Shown: positions 15,897 to 28,862 of the stretch, piece by piece | Position numbering within the stretch: position 1 is the stretch's first letter | Layout of the letters: each line of letters begins with the position of its first letter | Origin: Pseudomonas cavernae | GTDB lineage: Bacteria > Pseudomonadota > Gammaproteobacteria > Pseudomonadales > Pseudomonadaceae | Assembly: GCF_003595175.1 (NCBI RefSeq) | Contig: NZ_CP032419.1 | Location: 2,976,001-3,040,000 of the forward strand | Direction of reading: 5' to 3' | DNA: 64,000 nucleotides | Made by a program: the position numbers and the translations under genes | Notes under the pieces: generated by a model | Database searches by the model: none | Told to the model about the DNA's origin: nothing | Seen by the model: the letters and a program-made list of their open reading frames with translations, nothing else

Positions 15897-16037
15897 GGGA
15901 GCTCCTCTGCATTGCTGGAAAAGCTGGGCGAGGCCTTAGGCCTGGCGAATACCTCATAGTAGAAGTCGTGCATGGCCCGGTACGCGCGGGCGGATGACCT
16001 CCTGCATGGAACTGACTTAGACAGGTTAGGCCCAGAA

Positions 16038-16066
16038 ACGAAAAAGGCCCGTCGAAACGGGCCTTC
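16038..16066 (-). terminator. Rho-independent terminator of htpG
   Basis: On the minus strand AAGGCCCGT-TTCG-ACGGGCC is followed by TTTTTCG, 18 bases after the htpG stop codon. Confidence 0.85.
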
Positions 16067-16083
16067 TTCGGCTAGCTGCACGG

Positions 16084-17988
<1,905 letters not shown>

Positions 17989-18042
17989 GGTCGTCTAACT
18001 CCACTCAGATGGCATAGGCCGCAACTGCGGCGGATGACAAGC

Positions 18043-18070
18043 AGATGGGGGCAACGACTTGGATTTCAAG
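18043..18070 (-). promoter_or_regulatory. Sigma-32 heat-shock promoter of htpG
   Basis: Minus strand: CTTGAAA (18064-18070), 13-base spacer, CCCCATCT (18043-18050). This agrees with the RpoH consensus CTTGAA-N13-15-CCCCAT almost base for base. The -10 lies 55 bases from the ATG. Confidence 0.85.
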
Positions 18071-18074
18071 TGCT

Positions 18075-18343
18075 TAGGGTCTGTTGACGTTTCGTTGCGG
18101 CCGCGACGGAGCCTGTTTTTGCGCGGAGCTAGGCGCGAGACGCGAAGTTTGGTCGTTCCAAATGAACGTCGAGCAACGACGCGCCGCGCAAAAACAGGCC
18201 CATCCCTGCGGGTTGCGCGGCAAATGGCGCCATGCGTCGTTGCGGGACTTGGCAAGGGAACGACCATTCCCTGCGTCCCGCGCCTAGCCTGGCGCCATTT
18301 GCCGCAGCAACGCGGTTCGCAACGAAACGTCAACAGACCCTAG
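18075..18343. mobile_element. 269-bp MITE-like element, family 2 (nested inverted repeats)
   Basis: A 25-bp perfect terminal inverted repeat (TAGGGTCTGTTGACGTTTCG plus TTGCG) bounds the element. Inside are two separate 15-bp perfect inverted repeats: GCCTGTTTTTGCGCG (18111-18125) with its inverse at 18185-18199, and GCGGCAAATGGCGCC (18217-18231) with its inverse at 18291-18305. No coding potential is convincing. It fills the htpG/DUF gap (17989-18367), starting 4 bp upstream of the htpG promoter. A single end of the same family lies at 10299-10336. Confidence 0.8.
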
Positions 18344-18367
18344 CAATCAGCTTGGCAACGAATAGCC

Positions 18368-19612
18368 TCAGGGCTCGAGCAACTCGATCTGGCTGATCTC
18401 GTCCGGGCGCAGGGTGAAGCTGGCCTCCCCCGCCCCGCTCAGATTGCGCTGGATGACGATCTGGCCCTGGGTATCGATGCCCTTGAAGCGCCCTTCGGCC
18501 TGGGCGCCGCGCGCGGTCTGCACGCGCATGCTGAGGTTCTGATAGCGGCTGGGGTTGCTTTGCAGGCGCTCCAGACTGAAGCGCAGACGGCGGTCCAGCG
18601 GCCGACTGGCGGTCGGGTTGATGGCCTCAGGCATCGACTTACTGGTCGCCTGCTCGCTCGTGACCGGCGCTAGCAGCGGATATTGATCACCCTTGACCCG
18701 CCAGCCGCGCGCCGTGCTTTTCTGCAGCAGCAACGGCAGGCGCTGCGGCTGGCCATCGATGCGTGCCTCGACCTGCAGGTCCAAGCTATCGGCCGGCAGA
18801 TTGACCGGCGGCAAGCTCACTAGCTGCACCGCCCGCGTGGCGAAGCGACGCTGCAGGTAGTCCTCGATCACATAGCTCAGGGTGTCACGCGAGTCGTAGT
18901 GGGTATCGACCTTGCCGTCGACATAGCGCAGGCGATCGCTGAACAGCTCGACCCGACCGCTCAGCGTGGTCTTGAACTGCGGCGGCAGGACCAGGTGGAA
19001 ATCGCCAACCAGCTTGTTCGGCGCCTGCGGCTTGAGGTTCAGGTGCAGGGTGTAGCCGTGGCTCAGGCGGCGCGCCTCGGGCAGTTCCTGCTCCGGCAGC
19101 AGCCAGCTGACCTGCACGTCCGGCAGTTGGCCGCGATCCTGCGGCAGTACATCGACCTGCACCGCGCCCTTGACCGGTTGCGGCAGACGGATGCTGATTT
19201 CCCGGCGGGCGAAGAAATCCTGGCCCTCACGCAGGCTCAGGGTGCCGTCGATCAGTTCGCCCTGCTGCGGCGCGAACGGCTGGCCGTTGAGCTCACCGCG
19301 CAACTGGATCGCCAGCTCTGCCGGGGCCTGGACTTCCGGTTTCAGCCAGTTGAGGCTGAGGATCGCCGCCAGTCGCTGCGAGTCGTGGCTGGCCAGCAGG
19401 GTCAAACCGACCACCAGTGGGATACAGCCCAGGCCAGCGAGCACCACCGCCTTGCGCGCCGTCCGCCAGTGCCGCAGCACATAGGCCAGGGTCAGCGGCG
19501 GCAACAGGCTGCCCAGGCCCCACAGCAGGCTGGTACCGAAAGCCAGCATGACCAGCCAGACCAGGCCGGTGAGGATCAACAGCAAACCGCCGAGGATCAG
19601 CAGCGCATCCAT
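18368..19612 (-). CDS. Conserved membrane protein of unknown function
   Basis: 414 aa. Two or three N-terminal membrane helices (residues 3-25, 28-48, 55-75) are followed by a large soluble domain of about 320 residues that starts LSLNWLKPEVQAPAELAIQLRGELNG and is mostly beta-strand. I do not recognise the domain. In P. aeruginosa an unnamed gene (PA1595) sits in the same place between htpG and the thioesterases, so it is probably a conserved Pseudomonas protein. The soluble part is probably periplasmic, but the topology is inferred. Confidence 0.7.
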   Translation of the reverse strand: MDALLILGGLLLILTGLVWLVMLAFGTSLLWGLGSLLPPLTLAYVLRHWRTARKAVVLAGLGCIPLVVGLTLLASHDSQRLAAILSLNWLKPEVQAPAELAIQLRGELNGQPFAPQQGELIDGTLSLREGQDFFARREISIRLPQPVKGAVQVDVLPQDRGQLPDVQVSWLLPEQELPEARRLSHGYTLHLNLKPQAPNKLVGDFHLVLPPQFKTTLSGRVELFSDRLRYVDGKVDTHYDSRDTLSYVIEDYLQRRFATRAVQLVSLPPVNLPADSLDLQVEARIDGQPQRLPLLLQKSTARGWRVKGDQYPLLAPVTSEQATSKSMPEAINPTASRPLDRRLRFSLERLQSNPSRYQNLSMRVQTARGAQAEGRFKGIDTQGQIVIQRNLSGAGEASFTLRPDEISQIELLEP

Positions 19613-19659
19613 TCGGTATTCCTTGTGCGTGAACCGGCCTGTTCAGCGTCCTGCGCGGA

Positions 19660-20103
19660 TCAAGGCTCATCGACCTTGAAGTGCGCGCGCGCGGTGGCGA
19701 TTGGCTCGGTTTGGTTGGTCTGCCAGGCGGTAATCGCCACGTTGGCGACCCGACGACCTTGTCGCCACACCTGGCACTGGGCGTAGGTGTCACGATAATG
19801 ACCGGCGCGCAGGTAATCTATCGAGAAGTCGATGATTTTCGGCAAATGTGGAATGCCCATGAACATCAGCAGATGGAGCATGGCCGAGTGCTCCATGAAA
19901 CCGGCGATCACCCCACCATGAATGGCCGGCAACATCGGGTTGCCGATGCTGTCCTTGCTGGCCGGCAGGCGGAACACCATGTCGTCGCCGAGGCGCAGGC
20001 ACTCGATACCCAGCAGTTTGGCGTAGGGAATCAGGCTCAGCAGGCCATCGTAATCGTTCTTCTCGTGGGCTTCTGCCACCAGCTTGTTGAGGTTCAGGGT
20101 CAT
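19660..20103 (-). CDS. PaaI-like hotdog thioesterase, second of a tandem pair
   Basis: 147-aa hotdog protein with the central motif IHGGVIAGFMEHSAMLHLL. The usual catalytic Asp position is occupied by Glu (FMEHSA), whereas the neighbouring paralogue has Asp. It should hydrolyse acyl-CoA thioesters; the substrate is unknown. The ATG overlaps the stop of the upstream thioesterase (ATGA). The frame could be read back to 20250, but that part lies in the other gene. Confidence 0.8.
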   Translation of the reverse strand: MTLNLNKLVAEAHEKNDYDGLLSLIPYAKLLGIECLRLGDDMVFRLPASKDSIGNPMLPAIHGGVIAGFMEHSAMLHLLMFMGIPHLPKIIDFSIDYLRAGHYRDTYAQCQVWRQGRRVANVAITAWQTNQTEPIATARAHFKVDEP

Positions 20104-20564
20104 TGCGCGCCCTCCTTGCCGGCCACACCGCTGGCCACCGTCTTGCCCATGCGCATGAAAGTGCCCACCACGTGGGCGATCGGCTGGCTGGGGTCGTCCT
20201 GATAGGCATAGCCACGGGTGAAGATGATGTTCGGGGTGACCCGATAGCACTCGGCGAAGCCGTAAACATCCTTGTTCGGCTCGGCCGGATGCATGTAGTC
20301 GATGCGCAGGTCGAGGGTCGGGCAGACCTCGAAATCCGGCAGGACGCAGACGGTGGAGATGCCGCAGGTAGTGTCCATCAGGGTGGTGATGGCGCCACCA
20401 TGGATCACCCCGGTTTCCGGATTGCCGATGATCTGCGTGCTGTATGGCAGGCGCAGGATCAGGCCCTTGGTATCGGCGCTGTGCACTGTCATGCCGAGGA
20501 CCTGACAGTGTCGCAAAACGCTTAAGAAGCGCTGTGCGCGCTCGAAAATGGGGTTTCCCGTCAT
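20100..20564 (-). CDS. PaaI-like hotdog thioesterase, first of a tandem pair
   Basis: 154 aa, hotdog fold, with the motif VIHGGAITTLMDTTCG carrying the catalytic Asp of the PaaI/YdiI group. The start at 20564 is preceded by AAGG at 8 bases; an earlier in-frame ATG (MIRLFAMF) is possible. It is coupled to the next thioesterase by a 4-base overlap, which suggests a heteromer or sequential roles. Confidence 0.8.
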   Translation of the reverse strand: MTGNPIFERAQRFLSVLRHCQVLGMTVHSADTKGLILRLPYSTQIIGNPETGVIHGGAITTLMDTTCGISTVCVLPDFEVCPTLDLRIDYMHPAEPNKDVYGFAECYRVTPNIIFTRGYAYQDDPSQPIAHVVGTFMRMGKTVASGVAGKEGAQ

Positions 20565-20760
20565 GACTGCAACCTTGGAAAGGAACATGGCAAAGAGCCG
20601 AATCATACCCTGCCCCGGCCTGCCCTTCAGCTTCCAGCCGCGCTGGAGGCTGCCGCCACCTCGCAATCAGAGAAATTCTGGCTGAGCCGCATGGAACTTA
20701 AGGTAAAACATAAAGTTCAAAGTGCTATCAACGAGGAAAGCCACACTTGGAGGCTCAAAG

Positions 20761-20970
20761 ATGAAAAACACCCTGTCCCTTGCCCTGCTCCTGGCCGCCA
20801 GCCTTGGTCTTGCCGCCTGCGACAAGAAGGAGGAAGACAAAGCCCAGGTCCCAGCTGCTCCGGCAACTGAAACCCAACCGAGCGCCCCAGCTGCTCCGGA
20901 GACCACTGCTCCGCAGCCGAGCGAAGCCGCTCCGGCCGCACCGGCAGAGCAACCCGAGGAAGGCCAATAA
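20761..20970 (+). CDS. Small Ala/Pro-rich lipoprotein
   Basis: 69 aa. The signal peptide KNTLSLALLLAASLGLAAC ends in the lipobox LAAC, then comes a charged stretch DKKEEDKAQ and a low-complexity tail of Pro, Ala, Thr and Glu. GGAGG lies 8-12 bases before ATG 20761. It resembles entericidin-like or linker lipoproteins only in composition. Function is unknown. It is transcribed alone and followed by a hairpin terminator. Confidence 0.75.
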   Translation: MKNTLSLALLLAASLGLAACDKKEEDKAQVPAAPATETQPSAPAAPETTAPQPSEAAPAAPAEQPEEGQ

Positions 20971-20984
20971 GCTTGATTGCCTCC

Positions 20985-21014
20985 TGAAAGCACAAGGCCC
21001 GCATTTGCGGGCCT
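20985..21014 (+). terminator. Terminator-like hairpin after the small lipoprotein gene
   Basis: CAAGGCCCGC-ATTT-GCGGGCCTTG forms a 10-bp stem 20 bases after the stop, followed only by TCGTTAT. The T-run is weak. It also lies at the end of the convergent MAPEG gene. Confidence 0.65.
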
Positions 21015-21036
21015 TGTCGTTATGGTGATGGGCTAA

Positions 21037-21447
21037 TCAGACACTGACCAACGCCCAGCGGATAGCCGGGCTCAGCATTAGCAGCAGACAGCAAAGCAGC
21101 CCGACTCCCCACACCAGGCTGCGCTGCAAGTGCCAGTCCGCCCAATACAACAGCAGATACAACACCCGCGAAAGTACGAACAGCACCGCCAAGACGTCCA
21201 CCCACCAACCGAACACGTCAGCGCTATGTGCCATCAGAACCCCGGCGGCGAACAAGGGGAAAATCTCGATACTGTTCAGATGCGCCGCGTGGGCACGAGC
21301 GCCGAAACCGGTCAGGCGGGCTTGCTGGGCCCGCGGGTGATGGTTGTCGTAACCCCGTCCCTCGGCCTTCATCGCCTTGGCCACGGGGATCTTGGCCACA
21401 TAGATCAACAGTGCGGCAATCAACACACACCAGAACGGGATGCTCAT
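21037..21447 (-). CDS. MAPEG family membrane protein
   Basis: 136 aa with four membrane helices. Family features are NHHPRAQQARLTGFGARAHAAHLNSIEIFPLFAAGVLMA in the first loop/second helix, close to the bacterial YecN/YrgA-like MAPEG branch. MAPEG proteins include glutathione-dependent membrane enzymes; the bacterial function is unclear. Its start overlaps the end of the DUF599 gene by 4 bases, so the two are co-translated. Confidence 0.75.
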   Translation of the reverse strand: MSIPFWCVLIAALLIYVAKIPVAKAMKAEGRGYDNHHPRAQQARLTGFGARAHAAHLNSIEIFPLFAAGVLMAHSADVFGWWVDVLAVLFVLSRVLYLLLYWADWHLQRSLVWGVGLLCCLLLMLSPAIRWALVSV

Positions 21448-22178
21448 TCGTTTTTATCCTTGAGCGGCTCCACGGCCAGGGTCTGGGTATACACCATCAC
21501 GTCCAGCACCGCGGAATGGAATTCGCGCCGATACAGCACCAGCAGGACGCCCGTGGTGACCAACATGAACAGCCAGGGATTGATGAACCAGGCGAGCACC
21601 GCCATGCCGAAATAATAGGAGCGCAGGCCCAGGTTGAACTGGTTGGCGGCCATCGAGATCACCCGTGCTGCGCGCTCGGAAAAGGCCTTGCGCTCCAGCT
21701 CGCTGACGTGTCGTTCACCTACCATCGGCGCCGAACCGATCAATACGGCGGCGAAGTTGTACTGGCGCATGCACCAGCTGAAGGTGAAGAAGGCATAGAC
21801 GAACACCACCGCCAGGCCCAGCAGCTTGATTTCCGACATGCCACGACTGACCGGCTGCACCAGCGGCAGATCGGCCAGCAGCGACACCGCGCGATCCGAG
21901 GCGCCCAGCACGGTGAGAATGCCGGCGAGAATGATCAGGGTACTGGAGGCGAAGAACGAGGCGTTGCGCTCGAGATTGCCGATCACGCTGGCATCGGCGA
22001 TGCGGTTGTCGCGCAGCAGCAGGCGGCGCATCCAGTCCTCGCGGTACAGATGCAGGACGCTAGCCAGGCAAGCCGTGTCGCGGCCCTTCCACAGCGCATA
22101 GCGGTTATAGCCAACCCAACAGATCAAGAACCACAGCGCCGCAAGCAGATTCGCCAGGTCGTCATCGATGCTGAACAT
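21444..22178 (-). CDS. DUF599 family membrane protein
   Basis: 244 aa. Four helices are visible (residues about 8-25, 78-100, 118-140, 200-225). The recognisable DUF599 stretch is NRIADASVIGNLERNASFFASSTLIILAG, with LIGSAP and ANQFNLGLRSYYFGMA further on. AAGGAG stands 5 bases before ATG 22178, which rules out the longer frame from 22238. It forms a two-gene unit with the MAPEG gene downstream. Function is unknown. Confidence 0.75.
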   Translation of the reverse strand: MFSIDDDLANLLAALWFLICWVGYNRYALWKGRDTACLASVLHLYREDWMRRLLLRDNRIADASVIGNLERNASFFASSTLIILAGILTVLGASDRAVSLLADLPLVQPVSRGMSEIKLLGLAVVFVYAFFTFSWCMRQYNFAAVLIGSAPMVGERHVSELERKAFSERAARVISMAANQFNLGLRSYYFGMAVLAWFINPWLFMLVTTGVLLVLYRREFHSAVLDVMVYTQTLAVEPLKDKNE

Positions 22179-22235
22179 ACAAACTCCTTGTATATGCCCG
22201 GCGATTATAGCCAGCCGCAACTTCCAGCCGCGCAA

Positions 22236-22258
22236 CAAAAAGCCGCCCGAAGGCGGCC
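22236..22258 (-). terminator. Rho-independent terminator of braB
   Basis: Minus strand: GCCGCC-TTCG-GGCGGC followed by TTTTTG, just downstream of the braB stop codon. Confidence 0.85.
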
Positions 22259-22275
22259 TTTGGCAGGAGAAGCGA

Positions 22276-23589
22276 TCACGTCATGACTTCGCGCGGTTCG
22301 CCCAGCAGACGGTCGTAGATGCTCGCCATGGCCAGAGTCGCCACCGCCGGCAGCAGCCAGGCCAGGCCCTGCTCGGCTAGCGGCAAGTGGGTCAGCCAAG
22401 TCGGCAGCCAGTGTGCCAGCTCGGCCACCTTGACGGCATCAATCACCCCGAACAACAGCGACACCAGCATCACCGGCACGACGATGCGGCTCGGCGAATA
22501 CCACAGGCTCCAGCAGAAACTCAGCGCCACCAGCACGATGCAAGGCGGATAGATGGCCGTCAGCACCGGCACCGAGACATGGATCAGCTTAGTCAGGCCC
22601 AGATTGGAAACCAGCAGCGAGAAGCCGGCGAGGATCACCACCAGGCTACGATAAGACAGCGGCAACAGGCGGCTGAAGAACTCGGCGCAGGCGCAGGTCA
22701 AACCGACGGCGGTGACCAAGCAGGCCAGCGAGATCAACACCGCGAGGAAGCCACTGCCCAGCGCACCGAAGGTGTGCTGCACGTAGGCATGCAGGACAGC
22801 GGCACCATTGCTCGTCTCGGCGGCAATCGCATGGCTGCCGGCACCGAGACGGAACAGGCTGATGTACACCAGCGCCAGGCCGACACCGGCGATCAGCCCG
22901 GCGATGATCGCGTAACGCGTAATCAGCCGTGGCGACTCGACGCCACGGGAGCGGATCGCATTGACGATGACGATGCCAAACACCAGCGCGCCCAAGGTAT
23001 CCATGGTCAGGTAGCCATTGATGAAACCCTGGGAGAACGGAGCGGCCTGATAGACCGGTGTGGCGTCGCCAATCGTGCCCAGTGGCAGCATGAACGCCGC
23101 GATGCCGAGCACCGCCAGGGCGGCTATCTTCATCGGCGCCAACACCCGGCCGACGGTATCCAGCAGGCGCCCCGGGTAGAGCGAGACCGCCAGCACCACG
23201 AGGAAATACACCAGGCTGTAGGCGAATAGTGCCAGCGGGGTATTCCCGGTCAGTGGCGCCAGGCCCACCTCAAAGGACACCGTGGCCGTCCGCGGCGTGG
23301 CGAACAACGGGCCCACCGACAGGTAACAGACCACCGCCAGCACCATGCCGGCGGTCTTGCCGATGGGACTGCTGAGTGCATCCATGGCGCCACCGACCTT
23401 GGCCAGGGCGATCACGGTGATCACCGGCAGGCCGACGGCGGTGATCAGAAATCCGAGCGCGGCGAGCCACACATGCGGACCGGACTGCAAACCGACTATG
23501 GGCGGGAAAATGATGTTGCCGGCCCCGACGAACAGGGCGAACGTCATAAAGCCAAGTGCCAGGATGTCCCGGCCTTTCAAGGAGTTCAT
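22276..23589 (-). CDS. braB: Branched-chain amino acid:cation symporter BraB (LIVCS family)
   Basis: 437 aa with about 12 membrane segments. The N-terminus [30 protein letters not shown] is the signature of BraB/BrnQ carriers. It imports Leu, Ile and Val with Na+ or H+. I chose the ATG at 23589, which gives the usual family length; the longer frame from 23718 adds a non-conserved stretch. In P. aeruginosa braB (PA1590) also sits directly after sucD. Its promoter should be in 23590-23828. Confidence 0.9.
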   Translation of the reverse strand: MNSLKGRDILALGFMTFALFVGAGNIIFPPIVGLQSGPHVWLAALGFLITAVGLPVITVIALAKVGGAMDALSSPIGKTAGMVLAVVCYLSVGPLFATPRTATVSFEVGLAPLTGNTPLALFAYSLVYFLVVLAVSLYPGRLLDTVGRVLAPMKIAALAVLGIAAFMLPLGTIGDATPVYQAAPFSQGFINGYLTMDTLGALVFGIVIVNAIRSRGVESPRLITRYAIIAGLIAGVGLALVYISLFRLGAGSHAIAAETSNGAAVLHAYVQHTFGALGSGFLAVLISLACLVTAVGLTCACAEFFSRLLPLSYRSLVVILAGFSLLVSNLGLTKLIHVSVPVLTAIYPPCIVLVALSFCWSLWYSPSRIVVPVMLVSLLFGVIDAVKVAELAHWLPTWLTHLPLAEQGLAWLLPAVATLAMASIYDRLLGEPREVMT

Positions 23590-23828
23590 CAGAGGAAATA
23601 CCACATCACTAAAACAGAGTTCGTTGAGGGTTTCCCTAAGGGTCGGGGGAAACGCCATTCGCCCGTTTTGGGGCGAACCAGCTATGTGCACGCCCACCCT
23701 TTTGAGGCTGCGACGCAAGATAGTTGCAAGCCTAACGAATTAGGCTCGAAGACGGCATTGACGCAGGTCAGGCTGTCGGTTCGTTGTAACCCACTGTCGC
23801 CTGGGCAACAGTTTTCCATCGGGCCAGA

Positions 23829-23863
23829 AAACACAAAGGCCACCCGTAGGTGGCCTTTGTGGC
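23829..23863 (-). terminator. Terminator of the sdh-suc operon, downstream of sucD
   Basis: Minus strand: CACAAAGGCCACC-TAC-GGGTGGCCTTTGTG followed by TTTTC, 13 bases after the sucD stop. Confidence 0.85.
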
Positions 23864-23875
23864 AATCAGGCAGGC

Positions 23876-25929
<2,054 letters not shown>

Positions 25930-26083
25930 GCTTGTCTACCGTCTTCGTTAGGTATTGCGCATTTCGGCGCTGCATTTGTTTTGCCGCGCCACCTGTGACT
26001 GCAAAGCAGTCCGGCGGGCTTTCCGCGGTGAGCCTTCGAGGAAAGCTCACGACGGGCCACCCACCGTGGTTCTGGGGTTTGCC

Positions 26084-27523
<1,440 letters not shown>

Positions 27524-27539
27524 TCATTCCTTCTCGGAT

Positions 27540-27573
27540 AAAACCGGGCGGCCCCTCGTGAGGACCGCCTTTG
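27540..27573 (-). promoter_or_regulatory. Intra-operon hairpin between sucB and lpdG
   Basis: Minus strand: GGCGGTCCTC-AC-GAGGGGCCGCC then CGGTTTTA. The stem is strong and the tail T-rich but interrupted. It lies 15 bases after the sucB stop. It could act as partial terminator or RNA-processing/stability element that sets lpdG level relative to sucAB. Confidence 0.5.
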
Positions 27574-27586
27574 TGCAGCTGACGGA

Positions 27587-28819
27587 TCAGATGTCCAGCA
27601 GCAGACGGGCCGGATCTTCCAGCAGATCCTTCATGGTGATCAGGAAAGTGACCGCCTCCTTGCCGTCGATCAGACGGTGATCGTAGGACAGCGCCAAGTA
27701 CATCATCGGCAGGATCACCACCTGGCCGTTCACCGCCATCGGGCGTTCCTGGATCTTGTGCATGCCGAGGATCGCGGTCTGCGGCGGGTTGACGATCGGA
27801 GTCGACAGCAGCGAACCGAACACACCACCGTTGGAGATGGTGAAGGTACCGCCGGTCATGTCCTCGATAGTCAGCTTGCCTTCTTTGGCCTTCTTGCCGA
27901 ACGCGCCGATGCCCCCTTCGATCTCCGCCAGACTCATGTGCTCGGCGTTGCGCAGGACCGGCACCACCAGGCCGCGGTCACTGGATACGGCGACGCCGAT
28001 ATCCTGGTAACCGTGGTAGACGATGTCGCCACCATCGATCGAGGCATTGACGCCCGGCTGGCGCTTCAGCGCCTCCACAGCAGCCTTGACGAAGAAGGAC
28101 ATGAAGCCCAGACGCACACCGTTGTGGGCCTTCTCGAACAAGTCTTTGTACTTGTTGCGCAGATCCATGATCGGCTTCATGTTGACCTCGTTGAAGGTGG
28201 TCAACATGGCCATGGAGGACTGCGCCTCAACCAGACGCTCGGCCACTTTGGCCCGCAGACGGGTCATTGGCACGCGCTTCTCGACGCGATCGCCGGCAGC
28301 AAATACCGGTGCAGCGGCAGCCGGCGCAGCCGGTTTGGCCACGGGAGCAGCGGCAGCCGGTGCGGATTTCTTGGCTTCAACGGCGGCGACCACGTCTTCC
28401 TTGGTCACCCGGCCGCCTTTGCCGGTCCCGGCGATGCTGTTCGGGTCGATGCCATTTTCTTCGGCCAGCTTACGCGCGGCCGGAGACAGGATCGCATCTT
28501 CACCGGCAGCGGCCGAGGCCGCGACCTGGGCTGCCGGGGCAGCGGCGACAGGCGCGGCAGCCGGAGCTGCAATGGCCGCACCGCCTTCACTCAGCTTGCC
28601 CAGCAGTTCGCCGCTGAGCACGGTGTCGCCTTCGTTCTTGACGATCTCGGCAAGCACGCCGTCCGCTTCGGCCAGGACTTCCATGACCACTTTGTCGGTT
28701 TCGATATCGACAATCAGTTCATCGCGCTTGACGGCGTCGCCCGGTTTCTTGTGCCAGGTTGCAACGGTACCGTCGGCAACCGACTCTGGGAAAGTTGGGG
28801 CTTTGATCTCGATAGCCAT
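27587..28819 (-). CDS. sucB: Dihydrolipoyl succinyltransferase (E2 of 2-oxoglutarate dehydrogenase)
   Basis: 410 aa: one lipoyl domain with the modified lysine in [11 protein letters not shown] (about residue 43), an Ala/Pro linker, the peripheral subunit-binding domain ([20 protein letters not shown]), a second linker, and the catalytic domain with [15 protein letters not shown]. It transfers succinyl groups to CoA as the core of the complex. It lies between sucA and lpdG. Confidence 0.97.
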   Translation of the reverse strand: MAIEIKAPTFPESVADGTVATWHKKPGDAVKRDELIVDIETDKVVMEVLAEADGVLAEIVKNEGDTVLSGELLGKLSEGGAAIAAPAAAPVAAAPAAQVAASAAAGEDAILSPAARKLAEENGIDPNSIAGTGKGGRVTKEDVVAAVEAKKSAPAAAAPVAKPAAPAAAAPVFAAGDRVEKRVPMTRLRAKVAERLVEAQSSMAMLTTFNEVNMKPIMDLRNKYKDLFEKAHNGVRLGFMSFFVKAAVEALKRQPGVNASIDGGDIVYHGYQDIGVAVSSDRGLVVPVLRNAEHMSLAEIEGGIGAFGKKAKEGKLTIEDMTGGTFTISNGGVFGSLLSTPIVNPPQTAILGMHKIQERPMAVNGQVVILPMMYLALSYDHRLIDGKEAVTFLITMKDLLEDPARLLLDI

Positions 28820-28862
28820 TTAATGAGGTTCCTATGTATTCGGTTTCTTCGGCGCGAAGGCG

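Noticed and set aside
15893..15972. 26-residue leader-like frame (starts MHDFYYEVF) overlapping the dienelactone hydrolase start
   Set aside because: No ribosome site, no terminator/antiterminator pair and no codon run that would suggest attenuation.
18059..18343. Two short frames (94 and 67 codons) inside the 269-bp element
   Set aside because: They run through inverted repeats, lack ribosome sites and give low-complexity Arg-rich peptides, so the element is treated as non-coding.
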